49,976 nucleotides of DNA from Candidatus Altarchaeota archaeon (GTDB lineage Archaea > Altiarchaeota > Altiarchaeia > IMC4 > QMZM01), in assembly GCA_016931955.1 (NCBI GenBank), contig JAFGDV010000029.1, forward strand, positions 1-49,976, written 5' to 3'. The position numbers were made by a program, and so were the translations under genes. Each line of letters starts with the position of its first letter. The stretch's first letter is position 1. The notes under the pieces are model-generated. The model worked only from the letters and a program-made list of their open reading frames with translations, was not told where the DNA came from and did not search any database. Of this stretch, positions 33,758 to 41,999 are shown piece after piece.

Positions 33758-33801
33758 CTCCTGTATGTGAATTTATTTACGGAATCCCAGTCCTTAATGA
33801 T

Positions 33802-34023
33802 ATGGAATACAAAACAATAGAGGCCAAAATACCCAAAAAGCTTTATGAGAACATCGAGGAGAGGATAAAACTTGGCTTGTATGACAGCGTCGACGATGTT
33901 GTCAGCGACGCTTTGAAGAAGATGAGCGCAGAGCAAAGCAGAAACTTCCTGAGGAGACTAGCGAAGCTGGCAATGATATCGGAGAAAGACATGTTGAGAG
34001 AGTTAGAGAAGGTAAGAGGATGA
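33802..34023 (+). CDS. Antitoxin of a PIN-type toxin-antitoxin pair (ribbon-helix-helix-like)
   Basis: 73 residues: KTIEAKIPKKLYENIEERIK then GLYDSVDDVVSDALKKMSAE. The N-terminal beta strand followed by two helices is the CopG/ParD type DNA-binding fold, and the C-terminal ~25 residues would wrap the toxin. The stop overlaps the toxin start (ATGA), the usual coupling. The TATA-like TTTATTTA lies 22-30 bases before the ATG, suggesting a leaderless mRNA. Confidence 0.75.
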   Translation: MEYKTIEAKIPKKLYENIEERIKLGLYDSVDDVVSDALKKMSAEQSRNFLRRLAKLAMISEKDMLRELEKVRG

Positions 34024-34454
34024 GGAAGATCAGGATATTCGTTGACGGCAACATACTCATATCTGGAACATTCTTTTCCGGCTTAGAGAGCAAATTACTT
34101 AACCTTGGCGGAGTTGAGCTTATCACAGCCGACATCTGTGTCAGCGAGGTTACGGAGGTCGTGAGGAGGAAATTCAAGGACCTCGGCACTGAAACACAAG
34201 TCGCCGCCTTGGAAGCACTCAGCAGATCATTGATTGGTGTGACAATCATCCCAGTCCAACAATACAAAGAAAAAACAGGAAACGCCAAAAAACTCATAGA
34301 CAAGAGAAATGACCAGAGAGTTCTTGCAGCCGTTTTATCCGTCAGACCAGACTACTTCATATCCGGCGACAGAGATTTCCATAATGAGGAGATCAAAACA
34401 AAAGTCAATCTGTCCTCCACCAGACAGATTCTCAAAGACCTGAATGCAATATAG
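34020..34454 (+). CDS. PIN-domain toxin
   Basis: 144 residues with the four acidic positions of a PIN nuclease: FVDGNIL (first Asp), VSEVTEVV (Glu), DQRVLAAV (Asp) and ISGDRDF (Asp). PIN toxins are Mg-dependent RNases. Coupled to the preceding antitoxin gene by a four-base overlap. It converges on the lipoprotein gene at 34522. Confidence 0.85.
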   Translation: MRKIRIFVDGNILISGTFFSGLESKLLNLGGVELITADICVSEVTEVVRRKFKDLGTETQVAALEALSRSLIGVTIIPVQQYKEKTGNAKKLIDKRNDQRVLAAVLSVRPDYFISGDRDFHNEEIKTKVNLSSTRQILKDLNAI

Positions 34455-34521
34455 CCGATCTATCAAAGAGCTACTACCAAAGAAGCCTACAATCGTTTCA
34501 GCGGAAACTTATTAAGAACTC

Positions 34522-35619
34522 TCACTCAAGTATTTCGAAGCCTGTGACTTCTATACCTTCTCCCATATATGTTCCTTCTCTCATATACCCTCTTAGCTTG
34601 GCTCTCTTTCCCTGTTCTTTCCATAATCTCTCGAAGACCTCGATATTTTCAGTAGTAATAACGTATGTGACATCTTCGTCTGTTATAATAACTAGTCGAT
34701 TAAAAGGTTCGTTGCCTATTACGGCGATCTCACCCCCCACAGTAATCTCTCTTTCTTTAATCGTGAACTCGTTAGAGTAGACCGTAAAAGTATCATATAA
34801 TCCAACATTTCTCTGACAGGATCTACCAAAACTTAATTTAAGTCTATATCTGCCAGGATTTAACGATTCTCCAATAAAATCAGTAGGCATCCTGCTAAAG
34901 TTTATGTCTTCTACTTTGCTAATGCATTCCAGAGAACGCAGGCATTTTGCCGCAGTAGCATCAGCTGGAAAATAATGCCATTTAACATCTCCCCATTCAT
35001 TATTCTCAAATCGCTGCAAAAAAGGCACTGAAGACTGCTGTTCTTCCTGGTAATGATCTCCTAAATCATCAGCACATCTTCGTTGAGTTAAAAATACATC
35101 TAAGCTACTGTTATTCTTTATAGTAAAGCTAATCTCTTCACCCTGCTCATACTCGGTCTTGTCCGTGGAGACGGTTACTCCCTGGTCTTGAATGCTGCAG
35201 TTACATAATAGCAATAGTTCTTCTCCGGTTTTGTTCAATTTCTCTGCCCGACCATCCAAATACCTTAGAGTATCCGTCAGATTCCCTGATCTTTCAGCAT
35301 AATAACAGATGCCCTCACATAGAGGTATCTTTTCTACAGCACATTGACCTTCCCTGCAAACAGGCAGATCCTCGGTTAAAGGATAAATGCAGCTAGCAAG
35401 CGGACAAGAAACTCCAAAGCATTTAATAGTCTTAGTTAACTTTATGAAATCCGCTGACCCCTTATTAACAACATCGGTGTGACCTCCGCATAAGCAGCAG
35501 CAACCATCACACACCATTACGCAGTCACTATCGACCGAACAGGATTTTTTATCCGTAACGCACCCACTCAACAGGATGAATGCACTTACCAAAATTCCAA
35601 CCAGGATTTTGTATCTCAT
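34522..35619 (-). CDS. Cysteine-rich lipoprotein with Ig-like and OB-like domains
   Basis: 365 residues from ATG 35619; the longer open frame runs through the promoter and the divergent PIN gene and is rejected. Lipobox ILLSGC near residue 18. A cysteine-dense segment follows (SCSVDSDCVMVCDGCCCLCGG). A probable Ig-like domain holds VSTDKTEYEQGEEISFTIKN, and the C-terminus (ITVGGEIAVIGNEPFNRLVI...) looks OB-like. TATA TTTATATC lies next to dyad repeat copy 3. Predicted to be tethered outside the membrane. No known function. Confidence 0.65.
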   Translation of the reverse strand: MRYKILVGILVSAFILLSGCVTDKKSCSVDSDCVMVCDGCCCLCGGHTDVVNKGSADFIKLTKTIKCFGVSCPLASCIYPLTEDLPVCREGQCAVEKIPLCEGICYYAERSGNLTDTLRYLDGRAEKLNKTGEELLLLCNCSIQDQGVTVSTDKTEYEQGEEISFTIKNNSSLDVFLTQRRCADDLGDHYQEEQQSSVPFLQRFENNEWGDVKWHYFPADATAAKCLRSLECISKVEDINFSRMPTDFIGESLNPGRYRLKLSFGRSCQRNVGLYDTFTVYSNEFTIKEREITVGGEIAVIGNEPFNRLVIITDEDVTYVITTENIEVFERLWKEQGKRAKLRGYMREGTYMGEGIEVTGFEILE

Positions 35620-35655
35620 CGCACCAGTAAATACTTTATTAGATAGATATAAACC

Positions 35656-35691
35656 ATTATCGATTTCTTTAGGCTGAAACCGAAATAGTAA
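35656..35691. repeat. Dyad repeat copy 3
   Basis: TTATCGATTTCTTTAGGC then GAAACCGAAATAGTA: the most divergent copy, with the left arm of the dyad altered (TTAGG against CCGAA). On the minus strand it is followed by the TATA box of the lipoprotein gene, the same arrangement as copy 1. On the plus strand it ends four bases before the PIN protein ATG at 35695. Confidence 0.7.
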
Positions 35692-35694
35692 ACC

Positions 35695-36090
35695 ATGCCG
35701 ACTGTTGTTATTGACACGAATCTCATAATTGCAGGCAGATGGAAGAAGCAGAGCAGCTCCAACAGGATAATAGATATGGTGATAGAAGGGGAACTCGACG
35801 CCGTGTATACTACAGAGGTGAAGGATGAGAACCTTTTCATCCTGGAGAAGGTCAAGGCTCCGAAGGACTACTTGGATAAGATCCTGAGGTTTTACAGGCA
35901 TTCAAAGAAGGTTTATCCAGATAGAAAAATCACCGCATGTAGGGATAAAGCAGATAACAGGTTCCTGGAGGCTGCTGTAGCAGGTAAGGCAGATTACATC
36001 ATCACCAGTGACAGACATCTTCTGGAACTGAAAGAATTTGAGGGAATAAAGATCCTGAAGCCCGGGAGCTTTGAAAGAGAATTCATGTAG
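35695..36090 (+). CDS. PIN-domain protein without visible antitoxin
   Basis: 131 residues of the COG1569-like PIN type: VVIDTNLIIAGRWKK, TTEVKDENLFIL, ADNRFLEAAVAGKADYIITS and SDRHLLELKEF hold the acidic residues. No antitoxin-sized ORF precedes it; dyad repeat copy 3 occupies the space. There is no Shine-Dalgarno site, so it is probably leaderless. Its stop overlaps the convergent cysteine-rich lipoprotein by eight bases. Confidence 0.85.
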   Translation: MPTVVIDTNLIIAGRWKKQSSSNRIIDMVIEGELDAVYTTEVKDENLFILEKVKAPKDYLDKILRFYRHSKKVYPDRKITACRDKADNRFLEAAVAGKADYIITSDRHLLELKEFEGIKILKPGSFEREFM

Positions 36091-37267
36091 TGCAGGTGTT
36101 GTTGACGCACTTGCAATCGCTATCATCTTGACAGATAACTGGCGGGCATGGCTCATCACAAAAATCCGGGCAACCGCAACGCTCATATAACATGATTAAT
36201 CCCAAGTTTTCTCTATGTATAAAGTTCGCACAACCAGTGAATTGGTGCAGGCATATGCAGTCACTTTCAGTCTCGCAATACGTCTCATTCTCTATGTATT
36301 CAATCTTCGGGTACTTAGTGAGAATTTCGCCGGATGTTGCATTGACTGCTATTCTAACTGCCATCGAATACGTTGAATGCCAGCTTTCTCCAGTCCAGTA
36401 AGCAACGAGCCAGTTATCGTTCTCCGTCTGTATGCACTTACATTCTCCCCCATAGACTTTTACCTCTGCACAGCAATCCTGAATTGCGGTCAGATTTGCA
36501 TCAGGATATAACTTCAGAAACTCCTGGACTTCCTCGGTTGCATTGGCTATGGATATTGCTTCCTCAATTGTAATCTTTGACTGAGTGTAATTGCATTCTC
36601 CTCTGTAGAACGCCCATTCCTCGCACTCTGAGCCGTCTGGGAATACGCAGACTCCATAGCTGCCGTTTTCGTCAGTCCTTATCTCCAACCCAAAGCCCTG
36701 CTCCTCGCAGTAGACCGAGGCAGGATTAGATAGTCCTGTAGTAAGGTTCTGCATGCATTCCATGTAGGCAGTATTATCCTCCCACCGGCATCTCCCGTCA
36801 ACGCATCTGCAAGACGTGAGCCTTAAGCAGTCATATTCTGGCCGGTATTCGCAGGAGGTTATGATATCCTTAACTATTTCCTTCAGGCCGCAGACCTGGC
36901 CCGAGCAGCCGCCTGTTCCGCAGTCTGAGTCGTTGCTACATTCAGGAGGCTCCTCATATACCTCAACGCATCTGCCATTCCGGTACTCACATCCTGAGAC
37001 ATTATATTGTTGAAGACAGTTTATTCCACAGATTCTGCCGGTCTTTTCCTCCGGGGCCTCCCCTTTCAGGTAACACTTGCAGTCGCATAAGCTTAGATAG
37101 CAGTTACCACAGCCCCAGACGCACTTGTTGTCTATGCACAGCCAGTCGCTGGTACAGTTCACATGAGGCTGGCCCTCACAGTCTCTTGGAAGATTACAAC
37201 CCTCCCGCTCAACGCAGCCCAAAGAGAGTATAGATGCCAGAAGTAAAAGACACAGTATTCTCTTCAT
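36083..37267 (-). CDS. Cysteine-rich lipoprotein with DUF333
   Basis: 394 residues. Lipobox LSLGC at residue 18. Several cysteine modules precede an eight-cysteine-like cluster (CSNDSDCGTGGCSGQVCG ... CRCVDGRC). A DUF333 domain follows: NPASVYCEEQGFGLEIR and GSECEEWAFYRGEC. A PepSY-like segment (KITIEEAISIANATEEVQEF, later MAVRIAVNATSGEIL) precedes a final cysteine module. The pattern indicates an extracellular disulfide-bonded protein. The TATA-like region lies 26-34 bases before the ATG, within the paired promoter element at 37279-37301. Confidence 0.75.
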   Translation of the reverse strand: MKRILCLLLLASILSLGCVEREGCNLPRDCEGQPHVNCTSDWLCIDNKCVWGCGNCYLSLCDCKCYLKGEAPEEKTGRICGINCLQQYNVSGCEYRNGRCVEVYEEPPECSNDSDCGTGGCSGQVCGLKEIVKDIITSCEYRPEYDCLRLTSCRCVDGRCRWEDNTAYMECMQNLTTGLSNPASVYCEEQGFGLEIRTDENGSYGVCVFPDGSECEEWAFYRGECNYTQSKITIEEAISIANATEEVQEFLKLYPDANLTAIQDCCAEVKVYGGECKCIQTENDNWLVAYWTGESWHSTYSMAVRIAVNATSGEILTKYPKIEYIENETYCETESDCICLHQFTGCANFIHRENLGLIMLYERCGCPDFCDEPCPPVICQDDSDCKCVNNTCTT

Positions 37268-37278
37268 CCTCGGTTACA

Positions 37279-37301
37279 ATATTAGAGAAAGAAGTTAAAA
37301 G
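37279..37301 (-). promoter_or_regulatory. Paired terminator/promoter element, copy A
   Basis: On the plus strand ATATTAGAGAAAGAAGTTAA then AAG. It matches copy B at 38129-38151 in 21 of 23 positions. On the minus strand it is pyrimidine-rich, starts within a few bases of the YhfC gene stop, and carries CTTTTAAC as TATA candidate for the lipoprotein gene at 37267. Confidence 0.6.
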
Positions 37302-37304
37302 GTA

Positions 37305-38081
37305 TCATACCTTCAGCTTAGATACTACCCAGAGGCTTATCAGGGCTGTCAGAAAAATCACGCCCTCGATCACTGGGACGGAATATCCAAAACCAAGCAT
37401 CGCAACCGCCAGGGAATCAACAAGCGAATGGAATAATATCGCTATTAGGAGAAATATCTTTCTGTTCTGGATGAAGCATTGCAAAACGATTAAGGTAAGA
37501 GCCAGGTGCAAGACTATAGTAAAGACTCTCTCCATGGCACCGAAGAGCGGATCGTACCAGTTTATAGCTGTTATCTGTTCCTTTGCCTGCTCTATCTGCT
37601 CCAGCTGCTCCTGGCTAAGTTGGCCGGTTGCGTTCAAACTCTGCATATCCATGTTGGGGAGAACGATCACATTTATCAGGGAGAATATCACCAAAATTCC
37701 GACAGCGAATGATTCGACACCTCCCCAGCCGGCACCGAACATAAGGCCTTCTTTCCACGTTCTCGCCTTCTTTATTATGTATCTAAAGCTAAGGTATCTG
37801 CCGATCTCCTCGAAAAGCCCCGCTAAGATACCAAGGAGAGCAGCATTTAGCAAGATCATCTCCGTCTGCGGCAGCTGGAGCAGAAGGGATTTTGCAGGAT
37901 CATTTATCAACCAGAGAAATCCTATGTGCAGGACCTGGACTGCGATAAATATCAATGCCCCCCAGCCTGCCAATTTCCAGCTTGTCCTGAATTTTCTTAT
38001 CAGGTAGTAAACCAGCAGCAGAGGCAACATGATGTCGACCAGGATCGCCAGTATGAATGCTACTATCAGTGCCGTGTCCAT
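37305..38081 (-). CDS. YhfC-family intramembrane protease homologue
   Basis: 258 residues with about seven membrane helices. GLFEEIGRYLSFRYIIKKAR contains the EExxR motif of the CAAX-protease/PrsW/YhfC superfamily. FGAGWGGVESFAVG, FTIVLHLALT and ILFHSLVDSLAVA supply the remaining conserved histidines and acidic residues expected at the metal site. An acidic, glutamine-rich loop (SQEQLEQIEQAKEQ) is external or cytosolic. It may cut membrane-bound or exported proteins such as its cysteine-rich neighbours, but this is inference. AAGGA precedes the ATG. Confidence 0.8.
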   Translation of the reverse strand: MDTALIVAFILAILVDIMLPLLLVYYLIRKFRTSWKLAGWGALIFIAVQVLHIGFLWLINDPAKSLLLQLPQTEMILLNAALLGILAGLFEEIGRYLSFRYIIKKARTWKEGLMFGAGWGGVESFAVGILVIFSLINVIVLPNMDMQSLNATGQLSQEQLEQIEQAKEQITAINWYDPLFGAMERVFTIVLHLALTLIVLQCFIQNRKIFLLIAILFHSLVDSLAVAMLGFGYSVPVIEGVIFLTALISLWVVSKLKV

Positions 38082-38128
38082 TTTTCCTTGGTTAGATCTT
38101 CGTAGATCCCCTTCATTTCGCGTTTAGG

Positions 38129-38151
38129 ATATTAGAGAAGGAGGTTAAAAG
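38129..38151 (-). promoter_or_regulatory. Paired terminator/promoter element, copy B
   Basis: On the plus strand ATATTAGAGAAGGAGGTTAA then AAG. On the minus strand it begins about five bases after the stop of the HExxH gene and carries CTTTTAAC as TATA candidate, about 62-70 bases before the YhfC ATG. Confidence 0.6.
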
Positions 38152-38155
38152 TAGG

Positions 38156-38656
38156 CTATGCGATGTATGTTGTATCTGATCTGGCGAAGTCTCTAACCAG
38201 CTCTACTGGCGGAAACTCCTGAGGCATCCAGCCGTATTCGGGATATATGAGCTCGGGAAGAAAGCTGCCCATGTCAGCCGCCAACCCTGTGACCTCATGT
38301 TTTTCTCCGAATATTTGCCGGCTGATCTCGTAGGTCCTTCTCCTGGTCAATCCTTCATCCACTAGGCCGAGACTGTGCAGGTACTCATGTAGGAGGACAT
38401 GGAAGACGTATGGCTTATAAAGCTCGGGCTTCTTCTTCACTATCCTGTCCAGCATGGTCCTATTCACGACGATTATGTTGGAATCCAGGGGATAGAAGGC
38501 TCCTATGAATCCATGACTGCCCACACCTAGTTCAGAGAGTCCTAACATTAGACCAGCCCTGGACCTGCCTGTTGTCTTCCTAACCGCTTCCTTAACCAGC
38601 TCGAAGACATCCGACAGCGAACCGGATGACTCCAGTTCAGCAAGGAATTCTTCCAT
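38156..38656 (-). CDS. Putative zinc metallopeptidase (HExxH)
   Basis: 166 residues. The motif VLLHEYLHSLGLVDE is a classic HExxH zinc-peptidase site with a following glutamate. The rest resembles small archaeal proteins of the same kind (MLDRIVKKKPELYKPYVFHV; SRQIFGEKHEVTG). There is no signal peptide, so it would act in the cytosol. The TATA-like ATTTAAATACC is about 25-35 bases before the ATG. Whether the family is catalytically active is not known. Confidence 0.65.
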   Translation of the reverse strand: MEEFLAELESSGSLSDVFELVKEAVRKTTGRSRAGLMLGLSELGVGSHGFIGAFYPLDSNIIVVNRTMLDRIVKKKPELYKPYVFHVLLHEYLHSLGLVDEGLTRRRTYEISRQIFGEKHEVTGLAADMGSFLPELIYPEYGWMPQEFPPVELVRDFARSDTTYIA

Positions 38657-38711
38657 AGAGTAAATAGCGTATCGCAGGTATTTAAATTACGACAATCGAC
38701 GAATTCTGTTC

Positions 38712-41390
38712 TTATCCCAAAACCCTTGCAGAAGAATAATCATTATGGCATTTAGGGATATAGATCTTGACGTACCTGAAATCCCCTGGAACAGTAAGGG
38801 TTTTATTGTAGGTGGATTTAGGAGTCCATGTCTCCTGAGTCACCTTCGAAGTATGGAATAGACTCCAGTCCTCCCCCCCAACTGAGTAATACACATACAT
38901 AGTAGACGTGCAGCCTTCATACTGTCCCGGCCTGTATTCTATCCAGACATTTGAATCCGCATTAAAGACACTTCCGAGGTCGTGGACATGCGACTCCAGA
39001 TAACAACAGCAACAATCCCTCACATAGCCCTTATCCCCTGGAGGCCAACCACAATTAAGCGCGGCACTTTCAGGCTCAGACCAACCCAACCCATTATTAC
39101 AAACATCAAAACCGACATCATATTCCCTCGGGGTCGTATCGATCCTGCACACCCCGTCATCGCAGATGTATCCGCTTCTGCAACCACAGTCCTGAGGACA
39201 GATTAGGCAGTTTTCATCATCATCGCACAGCCTATCACCGCAGTCCTCACTTCTGTTTTTCTTGAGGGTTGCTGCAATTATTACAGAATAGGGGTAATCG
39301 TCATTCCAGGAATCGCTTATCTCAATTGAGGCTATTCCCTTATCCCTCGGATTCTGGAATCTCAACTCATACATCTTCGCATTTCTACCCCATGAATCAT
39401 CTGGTCTGCAAGGATTCCCCGTCGCAACATGAACAATCTTATAATTGTCCTTCTTGTATGATGCGGCCGCAGAATTGTCCCAGTGTATATCTCCAGAGAC
39501 AGTGAATGATGTTAGATCTGCATAATTGAATTTAACAGAGATAGTTGTTACACCATTATTCTGGGTATTGCCGATATTCCCTTGAGCGTATAGATGAACC
39601 TCTGAAAAGCTGCCGTTTATGGGTACCAGAACCCTTGAGTCGTTTCTCAGATCCATAATCCCATAGGATGCCTGATATAGAAGCGGGTTGTCAACATCGA
39701 AAGGTATTCCATTTACATTAATTACTCCAGAAAAACAATTCGTTCCTGGACCATCACCCTTGAAGAATCTATAGTCTTTCCTCAAAAGCCAGAATTCAGT
39801 GTCCTTCTGGGTCCATGGATCGAGTGAGCAGTCCTCTGGGCAGATAAGCTCCTCTTGGATCTCACAGACCTCATTTCCACACTGTGGACTGTATTCAACA
39901 CATCCACCATCATCACAATAAAAATTTGACTTGCACTTACAATCACTGATGCAGTTAAGACAGTTCTCATCCTCATCACATAATCCATCACCGCAGGATG
40001 GTTCTTTCTCACATTCTCCGTCGTCGCAGACGTATCCGCTTCTGCAACCACAGTCACTTGGACAGTTCAGGCAGTTCTCTCCAGCCCCACAGTATCCATC
40101 ACCACAAGGCTTTTTAAGATAGACCGACGACTCAGTATCTTCATAATATACATAATCAGTTTCTTCAGAATAGCCCTCTTTTGCTATCTCCAATTTTAGG
40201 CTCCCCAGGGGAAGACCCTCAAAAACAACCTCGCCCACATCATCCGTGAAACCTACAACAACCAGCTCACCGTCGTAGCCACTATATACTCCAACACTGG
40301 CATTGTAGACCTCATCATGAGTCTCGTAGTCCAAAACCCTGACCGTCAAAGTTTTCTTATCCCGCCAAGTCTTTTCTTCCCCGTTCAGTTCCACTGAAAA
40401 GATCAAGTCTACAGCCCTCTCCCGTACATTGTCGCCGTCAATTCCTTTCGAGTACGCCATAACAGTGACGCTATAATCCCCCACCCCCCTCTCCAATACC
40501 ATCATAGACGCCATAGGTATCATAGAATAACCAGAGGACTGTTCCTTAAGGCAGGCTTCCTTACCGTCTCTCTCCACGACTGTTCCCTCAAAGCAGAAAT
40601 CAGAGCTAGTAGCCTGATTCTGTGCAAATAATAGGTAATCGCCTACTTCGTCTCCTAAAACAAAGGCATAGATCAGTTTATCCTCGCCAGACTCTAAACC
40701 ACTCATCCACCCCTCAGCATACACTCGTCTATTAGATCCAATCTTTTCACTGAAGTCAACGGCTTCTTTAAGAAAATCCCCGAAACCCTCTGCACCATAG
40801 CTGTTACCTAACAGGGACGTGCAGTCCCTTACGCCACTGTCACGGCTCCAAGAATAACCCTCCTGGAAACCCATGACGACCACTCCACTGGAGTACTCCC
40901 AAGCACAAAGCGGTTCAGAATACCCACCCTCTGACTTGATAACATAAAAGGTCTTACCGTCCACAACCTTCTCTTCAACCTCTAATTCTGAATCAGGGTA
41001 GGAATAACCAAGGGGCAGCTTCGTGAAAGCCTGGATTAACTCATTTATACCCTTTCCTGTCTCTAGATAGAGGATATAGGCTGTTGAGTCATCTTCATAG
41101 GAAACAACAGCCATATTAGCGTTTTTAACATCCCTTAGGTATCTTCCACCCAACATTTCGCCAACGAGGGAAGACAGCTCCTGAAATAAATCCCCGTGAG
41201 CCCGTATATAGATGACGCTCTTAAGACCGTCATCTGGAAGATAAGTCAATAAGCTATAATCGATGCCTTCACGGGTAGTAAAAAAACCAGAAAGATATAA
41301 GATAGAAATGATTCCAACGACGGCTAAAAACAAGATCAAATTTGATGACGTCTTATCAAGACCCGATTCCTTGATCACGGCTTCTGTCAT
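38712..41390 (-). CDS. Large cysteine-module surface protein
   Basis: 892 residues. One membrane anchor at about 18-37, then a long external part. Residues about 50-340 resemble a DUF3352-like region; 345-425 look like a carboxypeptidase-regulatory (beta-sandwich) domain. CGDGxC-x4-NCxxCxxDCxC modules occur at about 429, 466 and 717, with a shortened one at 504. Residues 793-796 are four consecutive cysteines (DCCCCYLE). The C-terminus has a beta-sandwich look (YVKIYIPKCHNDYSS). An adhesin or metal-binding surface protein is likely; I do not recognise a specific function. Confidence 0.7.
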   Translation of the reverse strand: MTEAVIKESGLDKTSSNLILFLAVVGIISILYLSGFFTTREGIDYSLLTYLPDDGLKSVIYIRAHGDLFQELSSLVGEMLGGRYLRDVKNANMAVVSYEDDSTAYILYLETGKGINELIQAFTKLPLGYSYPDSELEVEEKVVDGKTFYVIKSEGGYSEPLCAWEYSSGVVVMGFQEGYSWSRDSGVRDCTSLLGNSYGAEGFGDFLKEAVDFSEKIGSNRRVYAEGWMSGLESGEDKLIYAFVLGDEVGDYLLFAQNQATSSDFCFEGTVVERDGKEACLKEQSSGYSMIPMASMMVLERGVGDYSVTVMAYSKGIDGDNVRERAVDLIFSVELNGEEKTWRDKKTLTVRVLDYETHDEVYNASVGVYSGYDGELVVVGFTDDVGEVVFEGLPLGSLKLEIAKEGYSEETDYVYYEDTESSVYLKKPCGDGYCGAGENCLNCPSDCGCRSGYVCDDGECEKEPSCGDGLCDEDENCLNCISDCKCKSNFYCDDGGCVEYSPQCGNEVCEIQEELICPEDCSLDPWTQKDTEFWLLRKDYRFFKGDGPGTNCFSGVINVNGIPFDVDNPLLYQASYGIMDLRNDSRVLVPINGSFSEVHLYAQGNIGNTQNNGVTTISVKFNYADLTSFTVSGDIHWDNSAAASYKKDNYKIVHVATGNPCRPDDSWGRNAKMYELRFQNPRDKGIASIEISDSWNDDYPYSVIIAATLKKNRSEDCGDRLCDDDENCLICPQDCGCRSGYICDDGVCRIDTTPREYDVGFDVCNNGLGWSEPESAALNCGWPPGDKGYVRDCCCCYLESHVHDLGSVFNADSNVWIEYRPGQYEGCTSTMYVYYSVGGEDWSLFHTSKVTQETWTPKSTYNKTLTVPGDFRYVKIYIPKCHNDYSSARVLG

Positions 41391-41402
41391 CTTGAAAAGA
41401 TA

Positions 41403-41999
41403 TTAAACGTCTGTTGTATAAATACCTTTGGTCAACAGGCCTCTGTAGATTACTGATGGTAGTAGAACGCTAACCAGCAGGCTTTCTATAAATAAGAGAG
41501 AAACCCATGTTTCAGGTATCCTGGGTAGGGTTCCATAGACGTAGTCTGAGACGTCGTTGAGGACGAAGAATAAAGCGACTAAAAGGGTTGATGAGCGGGT
41601 TGGACGGAACAGGTTAAGAAGAACAAGAGACTCCAAAGCCATGCCAACGTGCATCGGCAGAATCAAGCCATATACAACAGGATTGATGGAAAAAAAATAA
41701 TCAAAATGCAATAATACGACAATAACCGTCCAGACACCGTACTTGAACAGACCCACAGAGGTTATGAACTTCAACACGTCAGGTAATGGTCTGCTCAGTA
41801 ACTCAAACAAGAGGATGATCGCGAATAAGAGAACATAGAGCGGGCAGTCAATGACAACCAGCCACAGCCACTGAGGGGTTTCATCGAGCTGAGGCATATA
41901 GTAGTAGACACCAAAGAGGAAGCCAAGGAAATTCAAGAGGATCAGAAACAAAAGAAGAGGCTTGCTCTCAAGTATTCCCTTACCCAGATAGGAGATCAT
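41403..41999 (-). CDS. DUF1405 membrane protein (YpjA-like)
   Basis: 198 residues, about six membrane segments. The pattern LLNFLGFLFGVYYYMPQL, VVIDCPLYVLLFAIILLF, TSVGLFKYGVWTVIVVLL and PMHVGMALESLVLL matches DUF1405, a family of uncharacterised membrane proteins of bacteria and archaea. Its start overlaps the stop of the acyltransferase gene by four bases, so the two are one operon. Confidence 0.85.
   Translation of the reverse strand: MISYLGKGILESKPLLLFLILLNFLGFLFGVYYYMPQLDETPQWLWLVVIDCPLYVLLFAIILLFELLSRPLPDVLKFITSVGLFKYGVWTVIVVLLHFDYFFSINPVVYGLILPMHVGMALESLVLLNLFRPTRSSTLLVALFFVLNDVSDYVYGTLPRIPETWVSLLFIESLLVSVLLPSVIYRGLLTKGIYTTDV

Noticed and set aside
33658-33936. 92-codon minus-strand frame opposite the antitoxin gene
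   Set aside because: It resembles frames at the other dyad repeats only because the repeat itself is translated; it is antisense to a clear gene.
35620-35901. 94-codon extension of the lipoprotein open frame
   Set aside because: It runs antisense to the PIN gene and through its promoter; the lipoprotein signal sequence starts at 35619.
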